Assembly (NCBI GenBank): GCA_016209035.1
Contig: JACQWX010000080.1
Coordinates: 1 to 64,000 of the forward strand
Direction: 5' to 3'
Source of the DNA: Elusimicrobiota bacterium
GTDB lineage: Bacteria; Elusimicrobiota; Elusimicrobia; UBA1565; UBA9628
DNA: 64,000 nucleotides
The number at the start of each line of letters is the position of its first letter. The first letter of the stretch is position 1. The notes beneath the pieces are model-generated. The model was not told the origin of the DNA, did not search any database, and worked only from the letters and a program-made list of their open reading frames with translations. Shown here one piece after another: positions 24,509 to 32,759 of the stretch. Made by a program: the position numbers and the translations under genes.

Positions 24509-26947
24509 ATGGCCGACTGGCTGAGCGCGCCGAGCCTGGTGGCGGCGTCGTCGGCCGTCCTGGGCGTGTGCGTGCTCGCAGGGCTCCTGGTCTCGGCCCC
24601 CCGTCTGGCCGGGGCCTTCCGGGGGACGCGGCTGCCCGCCATCCTCGCCATGGTCGTGATGGCCGGCCTGCATCTTTGCCTGGTCAAGCCTCGCCTGCCG
24701 CACACCATCTGGCACGAGCACCGCGCAGGCTCCTATCTGGAGAGCGTGCTGTCCGGGCCATGGCAGCAGGCTGGCGTGACCCTCCACGGCCCGGCCTTCC
24801 CGCTCGCGATGAGGGCCCTGCGCGGGGTCCTGTCCAGCGAGATGTGCGTCTTCTCCTGGAACTACGCCCTGTCCGTCTCCTCGGCGTGTGTCCTGTTTCT
24901 CCTCCTGCGGCTGCTTGCCGGCAAGGCTTCGCCCGGCCTCATCGGCGCGGCGATGCTGCTGAGCCTTCCGGCGCACAACCGCCTCTCCACCACGGAGACC
25001 GAGTTCATCCTCCTGGAGTTCCTCTCCTTGGCCTGCTTCCTGTTTTTCTGCCTGTGGCGCCGCACCCGGGACCGCAGGTTCCTCGGCCTGGGCCTCGGCT
25101 GCGTGGCCCTGGTCATGCAGACCCGGGCGGAGATGATGGCCCTGGCGCCGGCCGTGCTCCTGGTCTATCTGGCGGTCCTGCGCCGGGACCTGCCTGCGGG
25201 CTTCCTGCGGTCCCGAGGCGTCTGGGCCGCGGCGGCCCTCGCGGCCGCGCTCTGCGTGCCGAGAGCGGTCCAGGTCCTTGCCTGGGGAGGGGAACGGACC
25301 GCCGACGTGCTGACGAACCCGTTCGAGTTCTTCGGCCCAGGTTGGAGGACGCTCAATGTCTTCCTCGACACGGGCTTCACGCCGGTCGCGTACATCGGGT
25401 TGGCCGTCCTCGGCATGAGCTTCCTCGTGCTCCAGAGCCGGGCCCTGTCCTTGGCAACCGCTTTCCATCTCTACTTCCTGAGCCAGTACTACTACAGGCA
25501 CTTGGACTGCCTTTCGCTGAAGGTGCGCACGGGCCTGGCCACCCAATATGTCTTCGTGGGCCTGGCCGCCTTCGGCGCGTGGCGGCTGGTAGGCGGCCTG
25601 CCCAAGCGCTGGATCAACGCTTCCTACGCCGGGCTCGCGGTCCTGATCCTCGCGTCGCCGTTGCCCTACCGGGCGTTCCTGACCAAGCTCTATGTGAGCC
25701 AGCAGGAATTCGGCTTCCTGCAGAGGGCCGCTCCTTCGCTGCCTGACGACGCGGTCGTGGCGCAGCTGAGCACGGAGGAGGTTTGGAGCCTCGCCCCGGT
25801 CTTCGGACCGACGACCGATCATGAGAAGCTCATCCGCCTGACCGCCGGCAAGCCCGTCAGGGTCATGGATGTCAGCGACTTCCTCGCGAAGGCGAAGGGC
25901 GCCGGAGGCGCGGTCGAGGCCGGCGGCGCGGCAAGAGGCGACGCCGCGCTGTACTTCTATAGGGGAGTGAACTGTTTCAAGGAAGATGGGGCCGAACATC
26001 CGCTCTGCCTGGCCATGGGGAGCAGGTTCAAGTTGGCGCCCGCGGGACCCGGGACTTCGGCCCAGGCCTTGGTGAAAGGGGAGAGCCTCTCCCCTGAATC
26101 CATGCCCGCGGCCGGCGGGGTCATCGGCTTCTTCGAAGTCCGCGGGGCCGTCCTTGACGCGCCGCCGCGGGAGGAGGACCTGGCGGTCGAGGCGCGAGAG
26201 AAGGAGGCGGCGCTCGTGAAGCCGGATTCCTGGGCGGTCGGCGCGGGGGTCGGCTGGGCAAGGCTGCTGGCGCGTTCCGGCTCAGAGGTCCTAGCCAAGA
26301 AGCTCTTGAACCCGCTCGCGCGGTCCGGCCGCACCCAAGGGGACCTCGCGGCCATGGGCAGGCTCTGCCTGGAGCTCGGAGAGCCGCGGCGGGCCGCGGA
26401 CTTCCTGGTCCGGGCGGCGTCCATGCGGCCCGAGCAGGCCGGCCTGTGGCTGATGGCGGCTCAAGCCTCGTTCCAGGCAGGAGACAAGGCCGCGGCGCTC
26501 GCCGCGGTCGCCAGCTGCCGCGCCTCGGAGCTCGACGCGGAGGCTGAAGCGCGGCTGGCGGTGCTGCTCCAGGACCTGGGCGAACGCCGGCGGGCGCTCG
26601 AGGTCATGGACCGTCTGGTCCGCGGGAATCCGCGCAGGGCCAGGTTCCTGTGCGACCGCGGGGTCTTGAACGCCCTGCTGGGCCGTCGGGACCAGGGCTG
26701 GAAGGATGCCATGGCCGCGACCTCGGCCGACCCCGGCTACCTCCCGGGATACTTGGCGCTGGGAGCTCTGGCGGACACCCCGGAGCGCCGCAGTCAGGCC
26801 CTCAGGGTCATGGGCCGGGCGCTCGAGCCCAAGGCCGGGCTCAGGGAACCGGCGTTCCTGAAGGCGCTGCGCTCGGAGGCTGCGCGGCTAGCTCCTGCGC
26901 GTAGGTCCGGTAGAGGTCGACCAAGTCCCGGTAGTAGTCGTCCTTGA
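24509..26947 (+). CDS. Polytopic membrane protein with C-terminal TPR region
   Basis: The 812-residue product has about ten membrane helices in residues 1-400 (for example AILAMVVMAGLHLCLV, LIGAAMLLSLPAHNRLS). The layout recalls GT-C glycosyltransferases, but no DE/DD catalytic motif is evident. From about 580 to 790 are TPR-like helices (LCLELGEPRRAADFLVRAAS, AAALAAVASCRASEL). The last 30 residues (Arg/Pro/Ser-rich) are read over a segment that looks coding on the other strand, so the natural C-terminus may have been extended. Residues near 467 carry the GAVEAGG repeat. The ATG follows the amidase stop by one base, implying an operon. Confidence 0.7.
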   Translation: MADWLSAPSLVAASSAVLGVCVLAGLLVSAPRLAGAFRGTRLPAILAMVVMAGLHLCLVKPRLPHTIWHEHRAGSYLESVLSGPWQQAGVTLHGPAFPLAMRALRGVLSSEMCVFSWNYALSVSSACVLFLLLRLLAGKASPGLIGAAMLLSLPAHNRLSTTETEFILLEFLSLACFLFFCLWRRTRDRRFLGLGLGCVALVMQTRAEMMALAPAVLLVYLAVLRRDLPAGFLRSRGVWAAAALAAALCVPRAVQVLAWGGERTADVLTNPFEFFGPGWRTLNVFLDTGFTPVAYIGLAVLGMSFLVLQSRALSLATAFHLYFLSQYYYRHLDCLSLKVRTGLATQYVFVGLAAFGAWRLVGGLPKRWINASYAGLAVLILASPLPYRAFLTKLYVSQQEFGFLQRAAPSLPDDAVVAQLSTEEVWSLAPVFGPTTDHEKLIRLTAGKPVRVMDVSDFLAKAKGAGGAVEAGGAARGDAALYFYRGVNCFKEDGAEHPLCLAMGSRFKLAPAGPGTSAQALVKGESLSPESMPAAGGVIGFFEVRGAVLDAPPREEDLAVEAREKEAALVKPDSWAVGAGVGWARLLARSGSEVLAKKLLNPLARSGRTQGDLAAMGRLCLELGEPRRAADFLVRAASMRPEQAGLWLMAAQASFQAGDKAAALAAVASCRASELDAEAEARLAVLLQDLGERRRALEVMDRLVRGNPRRARFLCDRGVLNALLGRRDQGWKDAMAATSADPGYLPGYLALGALADTPERRSQALRVMGRALEPKAGLREPAFLKALRSEAARLAPARRSGRGRPSPGSSRP
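25907..25930 (+). repeat. In-frame dispersed repeat, short copy (A)
   Basis: GGCGCGGTCGAGGCCGG matches the left third of the roughly 60-bp repeat seen in four other genes and is read in the same frame as GAVEAGG. The rest of the element has diverged or is absent. Confidence 0.5.
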
Positions 26948-27051
26948 CCTTGAGCGCCTTGTCCTTGAGATGGGAGGGCTTGCCGTCCGTGAGCCAATCC
27001 GCGAAACGCTTGGTGCCGGAGAGCCAGTGCCGGGCCCTCTTCAGCGCGGGA
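26841..27051 (-). pseudogene. Possible frameshifted C-terminal extension of the double peptidase
   Basis: Directly after the stop of the C39/NlpC gene, a different minus-strand frame reads LKRARHWLSGTKRFADWLTD then LKDKALKVKDDYYRDLVDLY, followed by a Pro/Ala-rich tail. The composition is that of a genuine soluble helical protein, yet there is no ATG, GTG or TTG with a ribosome site. A single-base shift at the end of the peptidase gene would join them. It could instead be a short gene with an unusual start. It overlaps the convergent membrane protein by about 100 bases. Confidence 0.4.
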
Positions 27052-28948
27052 AGAAGGTGCCGAAGAAGACCCTGCGGCGAGGGCGCTTCTTCTCGGTCAG
27101 GTCGGTCACGATGCCTCCGTCTTCCAGGGACGGCCGGGGAGCTCCGAAGCGCTCCATGAACGAGGTCTGGAGCACTCCGCCCGCGGACCGGCGGCTCTCG
27201 ATGAGGGAGTCCGAGCCCGCGAACATCATCACGTGCGTGATGTCCTTGGACCCGGCCGATTCGGTGAGGAAGACCAGGTCCCCGGGCCGCAGGTCCGACG
27301 GGGAGAGCCGCGAGCTCTTGAGCATCTGGTCCTGGGCGTCGCGCGGGATCTCCATGCCGGCGACGCGATAGGCGAGGCTGGTGAGGCCCGAGCAGTCCAC
27401 GCCGGGGAAGGGACCGACCGCGGCTCTGCCGCCCCACACATAGGCGGCGCCCATCAGGAGCCCGGCGGCCTTGAGCACTCGAGAGCGGACCTCGGGCTCA
27501 GGCTCGGCCGAGGGCCCGAGCGGGGCGAGGTCCCTGCTCGGCAGGAGGCTGGTACGGCCGTCGAGGAGGCGGATCAGGGAGCTTTCCCCGCGGTCTTCAA
27601 GGAAGACGACCTTGGTGCCCATGGAGAGCTCCGCGCCGCAAGGCGGCGCGGAGAATGTCGTCCTCAGCGAGGACACGACCGCGTCCGCTCGCATGGGCTC
27701 GCGGTAGAGCAGGTCGCTCGCGCGGACCCAGCCGCGGTAGCCCTGGCCATGGGAGGCCTGCCCTGGCAGGCCCCGCGACAAGGCCTCTTGTTCGACGGCC
27801 AGCACTTGGACCCAATCGCCCTTGGCCTCGAGGGGCTCGACCGCTTCCCCATAGAGGAGCTGGGAGAGGCGGCTGGGGTCGAGCGGGCCGGGCTTCTTCG
27901 CCGGCTTGGGCTTGGCGCGCAGGTCGGTCGCGGGAGCGCCCACGGTCATGGTCCGCCGGAGCGGTTCTCCTAGAAGGTACGCCACCCCCCGCTTGTTGAC
28001 CCGCCAGGCGCGGTGGAACTCGCGCCGGCCGTAGACCCTGCGCACGCTCGCGGGTTCGGGCGCGGCAGGATCCATGACCACGAGGTCGCCCTGCGGGGTG
28101 AACCCGGATACGACCGCGAGGTGGCCTTTGGTCTCGTCGAGCGGCGCGCCGGGCATCTCACCCTTGCCGAAGGTGAGGCTCACGACCACGGGCCGCCCGG
28201 CCGCGATCTCGGCTTGAAGGTCCTCGATGGACTCGAGCCGGCTCACCCAGGCTTCAAGGCCGAAGTCCGCCGCCGCCGCGACGTTGAAAGGCCAATCGCC
28301 GAAGATGCCGGTGCTGTGGTCCTTGACCCTCTGGGCTACCTTCAAGGTCGGGCGCCGGGCGCCCCAGAATCCGAGGACCATGGCCAGCGAGGTCGGGCTG
28401 CAGATGTCCCATTGCAGCTCGGCGGGCTCCTTGAACTGCGACCTGGGCTCGACCGCGAGTTCGCGTATCCAGGGCCCGTCCCGGAAAGCCGGCGGCTCGG
28501 GCGGGGCATCCGCGTCGCAGACGGTCACCGCTGCCAGGCGCAGGAGCGCGGGCTTGCGGCCGGCCTCCAGCTCCACCCGGTATTGGAAAGCCCCGGCCTT
28601 CCTTGAGAGCTTGAGCGTGTCCACCTCCACGCGGCCGAAGGCGTTCTCCTGGGCCGGGGGCGAGGCGAAGCTCGCGGTGGCGGTCCCGACCAGGAACCAA
28701 GGCGACCATTCCCCGGCTCGTCGCACGCGCACGCTCATGCGCAGGGAAGCGTCCTCGGGGAGGCGCGCGTTCCAGGATGCCACGATGTCGTCGAACGCTC
28801 CGGGGGTCTCGATCTCGGGGGACTCAAGGAAGCCGCGCCCGCGGCGGGGGGCCCGGACGAGCCCGTCGCGCAAGGGAACGGGCTCCAGGCCCTCGATGCC
28901 GGCCCGGGCGATGTCGAGCGGAGTCCGATGCGTGACGGTGTAGCTCAT
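27041..28948 (-). CDS. Double cysteine peptidase: C39-like + SH3 + NlpC/P60
   Basis: The 635-residue protein carries two papain-fold units. A C39-like peptidase at about 155-330 has the Cys in WDICSPTSLAMVLGFWG and the His in GHLAVVSGF, followed by VVMDPA. Two SH3-like segments follow (about 340-480). An NlpC/P60 domain at about 490-620 has Cys in FPGVDCSGLTSLAYR and His in KDITHVMMF. The second domain should cut peptidoglycan peptides; the first may cleave or bind another peptide. I see no signal peptide after the chosen ATG (MSYTVTHRTPLDI), so export is uncertain. An N-terminal extension into the ferredoxin region was rejected as a shadow. Confidence 0.8.
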   Translation of the reverse strand: MSYTVTHRTPLDIARAGIEGLEPVPLRDGLVRAPRRGRGFLESPEIETPGAFDDIVASWNARLPEDASLRMSVRVRRAGEWSPWFLVGTATASFASPPAQENAFGRVEVDTLKLSRKAGAFQYRVELEAGRKPALLRLAAVTVCDADAPPEPPAFRDGPWIRELAVEPRSQFKEPAELQWDICSPTSLAMVLGFWGARRPTLKVAQRVKDHSTGIFGDWPFNVAAAADFGLEAWVSRLESIEDLQAEIAAGRPVVVSLTFGKGEMPGAPLDETKGHLAVVSGFTPQGDLVVMDPAAPEPASVRRVYGRREFHRAWRVNKRGVAYLLGEPLRRTMTVGAPATDLRAKPKPAKKPGPLDPSRLSQLLYGEAVEPLEAKGDWVQVLAVEQEALSRGLPGQASHGQGYRGWVRASDLLYREPMRADAVVSSLRTTFSAPPCGAELSMGTKVVFLEDRGESSLIRLLDGRTSLLPSRDLAPLGPSAEPEPEVRSRVLKAAGLLMGAAYVWGGRAAVGPFPGVDCSGLTSLAYRVAGMEIPRDAQDQMLKSSRLSPSDLRPGDLVFLTESAGSKDITHVMMFAGSDSLIESRRSAGGVLQTSFMERFGAPRPSLEDGGIVTDLTEKKRPRRRVFFGTFFPR

Positions 28949-29018
28949 GCCAGAGACCTGCGGACACCACAGCAGCCAGAAAGCGCCGGACGCCCAAGCC
29001 TTTCCCAAGGGCGTCCGG

Positions 29019-29330
29019 CTACTTGACAAATTTGTTCTTCGGGTTGCGCGGCGGATCGTTCGAGGGCCTCGGCGCCGGCTTCGGGTTGTTCTTGGCCTGG
29101 GGCGCGAGTTCCGCGTTGATCTTCGTCCACTGCGGAGAATCGTCGCCGATGACGATGGCCCCGATCGGGCACTCCGGCAGGCACACCCCGCAGTCGATGC
29201 AGGTCTCAGGGTCGATGACCATGAACTCCTGGCCCTTGTAGCTGGTCGGATGGATGGCCTCGGTCGGGCAGACCTGGATGCAGGCTCCATACCGTTCGCC
29301 CAGGCACTTCTCCGTGATCACATGGGGCAT
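29019..29330 (-). CDS. Ferredoxin (FdxA-like, two Fe-S clusters)
   Basis: The 103-residue protein has a first cluster site CLGERYGACIQVCP, spaced like the 3Fe-4S/4Fe-4S site of seven-iron ferredoxins, and a second site CIDCGVCLPECP for a 4Fe-4S cluster. It carries electrons in the cytoplasm. The C-terminal 40 residues are Pro/Asn/Lys-rich and flexible. It is transcribed divergently from the outer-membrane protein gene across a short AT-rich intergenic space. Confidence 0.9.
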   Translation of the reverse strand: MPHVITEKCLGERYGACIQVCPTEAIHPTSYKGQEFMVIDPETCIDCGVCLPECPIGAIVIGDDSPQWTKINAELAPQAKNNPKPAPRPSNDPPRNPKNKFVK

Positions 29331-29348
29331 GGACTGAATCGTAGCAAA

Positions 29349-29371
29349 TTGATTAATGATTCCGTAATCAA
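29349..29371. promoter_or_regulatory. Possible operator between ferredoxin and outer-membrane protein genes
   Basis: TTGATTA and TAATCAA form a 7-bp inverted repeat around nine bases in the AT-rich divergent intergenic region, next to a TATATT box at 29379-29384 facing the plus-strand gene. The symmetry fits a dimeric regulator, but the site is single. Confidence 0.3.
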
Positions 29372-29398
29372 GTTCGTCTATATTTATAGCCCGAGCCT

Positions 29399-30739
29399 AT
29401 GCATCTTCGCTTGTCGGCGCTACTGCTGCTGGCCCAGCCTGCTTGGGCGTCCACGTTCAAGGACCTCATCCCCGGCGCCCGGGTCATGGGGCTGGGCTAC
29501 GCCGTGAACTCGCTCGCGGCGGACGACCCGTTCTCCGTCTTCTACAACCCTGCCGGGCCGGCGAACACGCCCTACGTCCAGGCCGGAAGCACCCTGGGCA
29601 GGATGGCGAGCCCGCGCGGCAACCTGGTGTTCGGGGCGCTCACCTACTTGCGGCCGTTCGAGCCGGTCAAGACCGCCACCGTGGGAGGCGCCTACCTCCA
29701 CCAGAGGCAGGAGAACGGCGGCGACAAGGACTTGGTGAACTTCCACTTCTCGCGCGAGTACAAGGTCCCGTACCTCGACTTGTCCAAGCCGGTCCGGATC
29801 GGCGGCAACTTCAAGATGATCAACACCGAGGGGCTCGACGGCGCCGGGTTCGGGGTCGGCCTGGACTCAGGTCTCCTGCTTCGCACCGACATGGGCCTAG
29901 GCCTGGGGATCTCGATCATGGACCTCACGACGAACGTGGGGTGGCCGCGCATGAGCTACGGCCTGGGAGCCTCCTACACGTGGAGGAAGCGGCTGACGAT
30001 CGCGACCGACATGCGCATCCGCGACGGCCTGACCGAGTTCTATCCGGGCGTCGAGGCCGTCTTCCTGCAGGGGCTGCTCAAGGGCCGCATGGGCCGGGGC
30101 CTGAGGCTCGACCTCGTGGAGACCCTCGCCTTCGGCCTGGGGCTCAACTTCTCGCCGATGATCATCGACGTGGCCATGTCCTTCCCCACGGCCGGGGTCT
30201 TGCTCCGCGCGGGCGCCTACCAGCTCTCGCTCAACTACCGCTTCGGCGCGCCGCCCTTCTCCGGGAGCTTCGTGGGGAACGCCGCGGGCGAGGCCGAATC
30301 CCTGCGGAGCCAGATCAGCGATCTCGAGAACCGCAAGAAGACCCTCGACACCGAGGCCGAGATCTCCAACACCAACCGCACCGCGGTGCAGGGCGAGCTC
30401 GATGAGGCCGAGAAGCGCCTGCGCGAGACGCAGGAGGATTTCCGGCAGGTGACGAAGAAGAAGGACGAGACGGCCTACCAGCTCCAGCTGCTCGAGATGC
30501 GCCTGCCTCCCAAGCCCGCGCCCAAGGAGAAGCCTAGGCCCAAGCCCAAGCCCGCCAAGGTCTGGCCGGACCGCCATGTGGCCAAGCCCGGCGAGACCCT
30601 GCGCTCCATCGCCAAGCAGTACTACGGCGACTCGTCGCTCTGGGAGCTGATCTACGAGGCGAACCGCGGCAAGGTGGACCGCGGGTTCCCGATCGAAGGC
30701 GCGATCCTCCTCATCCCGGACCCCAAGGAGGCCCGCTGA
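29399..30739 (+). CDS. Outer-membrane beta-barrel (PorV/UPF0164-like) protein with coiled coil and LysM
   Basis: The 446-residue protein has a short signal peptide (LSALLLLAQPAWA) and a PorV/FadL-like barrel at about 20-290 (PGARVMGLGYAVNSLAADDP, FSVFYNPAGPA), closing with LSLNYRFG. A coiled coil of about 80 residues follows (ESLRSQISDLENRKKTLDTE), then a Pro/Lys linker (KPAPKEKPRPKPKPAK) and a C-terminal LysM domain (HVAKPGETLRSIAKQYYGD). The barrel would sit in the outer membrane while LysM grips peptidoglycan. TGATG couples it to the next gene. Confidence 0.85.
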   Translation: MHLRLSALLLLAQPAWASTFKDLIPGARVMGLGYAVNSLAADDPFSVFYNPAGPANTPYVQAGSTLGRMASPRGNLVFGALTYLRPFEPVKTATVGGAYLHQRQENGGDKDLVNFHFSREYKVPYLDLSKPVRIGGNFKMINTEGLDGAGFGVGLDSGLLLRTDMGLGLGISIMDLTTNVGWPRMSYGLGASYTWRKRLTIATDMRIRDGLTEFYPGVEAVFLQGLLKGRMGRGLRLDLVETLAFGLGLNFSPMIIDVAMSFPTAGVLLRAGAYQLSLNYRFGAPPFSGSFVGNAAGEAESLRSQISDLENRKKTLDTEAEISNTNRTAVQGELDEAEKRLRETQEDFRQVTKKKDETAYQLQLLEMRLPPKPAPKEKPRPKPKPAKVWPDRHVAKPGETLRSIAKQYYGDSSLWELIYEANRGKVDRGFPIEGAILLIPDPKEAR

Positions 30740-31893
30740 TGCCCTCCATCGGCGTCCTCGCTCCCGACCCGGCCGAGCGCCGGGACCTGGTCCTGCTGGC
30801 GGGGGAATCGGGGTACATGGCCCATCCCGCCTCGGGTCTGGCCGAGGCGCTCGAGGTCCTGCGCGAGAGGAGGCCCAGCCTCATGCTCCTGACGGACGGG
30901 CCTGAGCAGGATGCGGAGATACTGCTCAGGGAGCTCGCGGCCGTTTCCCCGCTCATGCCCGTGGTCGTGGCCTCCAGGAAGAGGGACGCCGGCCGGGCCG
31001 TGGCCCTCATGCGCATGGGCGCAACCGAGGTGGTGGCGCCTCCGTGGACCAAGGAGGACCTGGCGGCAAGCCTACGCAAGACCCTGCGCGCGCACGGGAC
31101 CGTCTTCTCGGTCGCCCCGCTCAAGAGCCCCGCGCCTTCGGCCCCCATCTTCTTCTTCGCCGTGGCGCTTTTCTTCGCTCTGGCCGTGGGCTACGCCGCG
31201 ATCCAGCGCCAGGCCAAGCTCCGTGTCGCGGCCTTCGAGGAGAAGAAGTCCTGGGACCTGCCGTACCGGCATCCTTCCGCCGCCTCCTTCTGCGGGGGCG
31301 ACCTCTGGGTGCTCGACTGGTTCACGCAGTCGGTCTACGTGCATTCGGCCGCGGACCTCGCGGTCCGGCAGGTCGCGCATTTCCCCGGGGAACTCCCGGT
31401 CTCCTTCTCGGTCGGGCCCGACGCCCTCTGGGCTCTCTCGCCCACGGGCGTGGTCACGCGGCGCATGAAGGACGACACGCTCAGGCTCCTGACCCAATAC
31501 CCCAAGGCCGCTCCGGGCGGCGTCGCGATCGTGTTCGACGGCCTCTACCTCTGGACGGCGCATGCCAAGGCCCGCGTCCTGCGCAAGCATCTCAATGACG
31601 AGAGCCTCACGGTCCTGGGAGCGTGGCCGTACCCGGGCGGGGCGCCCGCGGCCCTCGTCTTCGACGGCGCCTCCCTGTGGAGCCTGGACAGCGCCAACAA
31701 GGAGCTCCTGCGGCACAACCTGGAGCGCCCCGACGAGGTCACGCGCCGGGTCGCCCTGCCCGAGTACCGGGAGGGACTCCTCCGGCCCGTGGGCCTGGCG
31801 TGGGACGGCGAGAGGTTCTGGACCGCGGCGGAGTCGGTGCCGCAGGCCAAGGCCCCGGGCCGCGTGTTCAAGCACTCCCTGGCCGAACGATGA
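30739..31893 (+). CDS. Pseudo-receiver / transmembrane / beta-propeller protein
   Basis: The 384-residue protein joins three modules. Residues 1-120 are a receiver-like fold (IGVLAPDPAERRDLVLLAGE) with an Asp at the expected place (MLLTDGPE), but the conserved Lys-Pro is replaced (VVAPPWTKED), so phosphorylation is doubtful. One membrane helix follows at about 135-155 (IFFFAVALFFALAVGYAA). Then comes a periplasmic beta-propeller-like region with repeated LWVLDW, LWALSP, LWTAHA, LWSLDS blades. It overlaps the LysM protein gene upstream and the PilZ-like gene downstream, suggesting one operon that links the outer membrane with a cytoplasmic module. Confidence 0.75.
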   Translation: MPSIGVLAPDPAERRDLVLLAGESGYMAHPASGLAEALEVLRERRPSLMLLTDGPEQDAEILLRELAAVSPLMPVVVASRKRDAGRAVALMRMGATEVVAPPWTKEDLAASLRKTLRAHGTVFSVAPLKSPAPSAPIFFFAVALFFALAVGYAAIQRQAKLRVAAFEEKKSWDLPYRHPSAASFCGGDLWVLDWFTQSVYVHSAADLAVRQVAHFPGELPVSFSVGPDALWALSPTGVVTRRMKDDTLRLLTQYPKAAPGGVAIVFDGLYLWTAHAKARVLRKHLNDESLTVLGAWPYPGGAPAALVFDGASLWSLDSANKELLRHNLERPDEVTRRVALPEYREGLLRPVGLAWDGERFWTAAESVPQAKAPGRVFKHSLAER

Positions 31894-32210
31894 GGCATGC
31901 GCGCAGGTCAAGCGCAAGCGTTCCCGTGGTCGTTTCCTTCGCCGAGACCTCCGCGAAGAAGGACTGCTGGGGCAGGCTCCTGGCGTTGGCCCCTTCCGGC
32001 GCGAGGCTCTCGACTCGATTCCGCGTCGAGCGCGGAGAACGGGTGTTCCTCTCCCTGCGGATCGCCGACGAGGAGTTCCAAGGGATCGCGGCCCTGGCGA
32101 CCCGAGTCGACAAGGACCGCGAGGGCTACGCCCTCGCGGAGCTGAAGTTCACGGACGAGCTCCAGAAACGCCGCCTCGCCAAGGTCCTCCTCGACATTCT
32201 CTCCACCTGA
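31890..32210 (+). CDS. PilZ-like domain protein
   Basis: The 106-residue protein starts RHARRSSASVPVVVSF, giving an RxxxR motif followed by a beta strand, and ends KRRLAKVLLDILST, both typical of small PilZ proteins that bind cyclic di-GMP. The second motif (D/NxSxxG) is only partly present (LAPSGARL), so nucleotide binding is uncertain. The ATG overlaps the stop of the pseudo-receiver gene (ATGA). Confidence 0.55.
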   Translation: MRHARRSSASVPVVVSFAETSAKKDCWGRLLALAPSGARLSTRFRVERGERVFLSLRIADEEFQGIAALATRVDKDREGYALAELKFTDELQKRRLAKVLLDILST

Positions 32211-32262
32211 CTCTCGCTCGCTTGGGAAGGCCCCATCGGGGGGCCGGCGGATCCCTCTCGAA

Positions 32263-32284
32263 GTGATATGTTTGAACATATCAC
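32263..32284. promoter_or_regulatory. AT-rich 22-bp palindrome between convergent genes
   Basis: GTGATATGTT is followed by TG and its exact complement AACATATCAC. The AT-rich composition stands out sharply. It lies between the ends of two converging genes, so a regulator, recombinase or bidirectional stop signal is possible. No T run follows on either strand. Confidence 0.4.
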
Positions 32285-32332
32285 CTCGACACGGGTTGAG
32301 CAGGGGACCTCAAGCGGCCCTGTAGGCTGCTG

Positions 32333-32701
32333 CTACGCTGCGGGAAGAGGGCCCGCCGCCACGAGCTTCTTCTGCCGTGAGTCGATGGTGAGGTTCAGCC
32401 CTTCCAGGGTCCGCGCTCCTAGCAACTGAAGGTCCCCCTTCTGGGCGAAGACGACTTCGTCGATGGTGAAGTGGGACCCGATGCGGATGATGGCGAAGCC
32501 GACGGTGCGGGTGACGGTCTGGCCGTTGGCCATGACGAACTGAACGTCCTTTTTCTCGGGAACCACGCCGATCTTTTTGAGCAGGAGCTCTGAAACCCAG
32601 GTGTATTCGCTTCCCGTGTCGACAAGAAGGCCGGCGACTCTGGCGGATTTCTTCCTCTGAACATGGTTTTCAAGCTCGCAGTCCACGCGGAATGTTCCCA
32701 T
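32333..32701 (-). CDS. Retropepsin-like (clan AA) aspartic protease
   Basis: The 122-residue protein has the active-site motif LLVDTGSEYTWVS and the later LLGARTLEGLNLTID strand, the two halves of a retropepsin monomer. FVMANGQTVTRTVGFAIIRI forms the flap region. Such single-domain proteases act as dimers; substrate unknown. The ATG giving MGTFRVDCELENHVQ is preferred; a longer start would overlap the divergent flavoprotein gene. Confidence 0.8.
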   Translation of the reverse strand: MGTFRVDCELENHVQRKKSARVAGLLVDTGSEYTWVSELLLKKIGVVPEKKDVQFVMANGQTVTRTVGFAIIRIGSHFTIDEVVFAQKGDLQLLGARTLEGLNLTIDSRQKKLVAAGPLPAA

Positions 32702-32759
32702 GGGAATGATTATACCAAAGCTCGCCGCCGGAGCCGCGGACTTGATATGATGGGAATCC

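Noticed and set aside
28949-29290. N-terminal extension of the double peptidase into the ferredoxin gene
   Set aside because: The added residues are Arg/Ser-rich and lie over the clearly coding ferredoxin in another frame; MSYTVTHRTP is a better start.
32263-32284. dif/XerCD site or parS
   Set aside because: The spacing (10-2-10) and sequence do not match the 11-6-11 dif layout or the 16-bp parS consensus.
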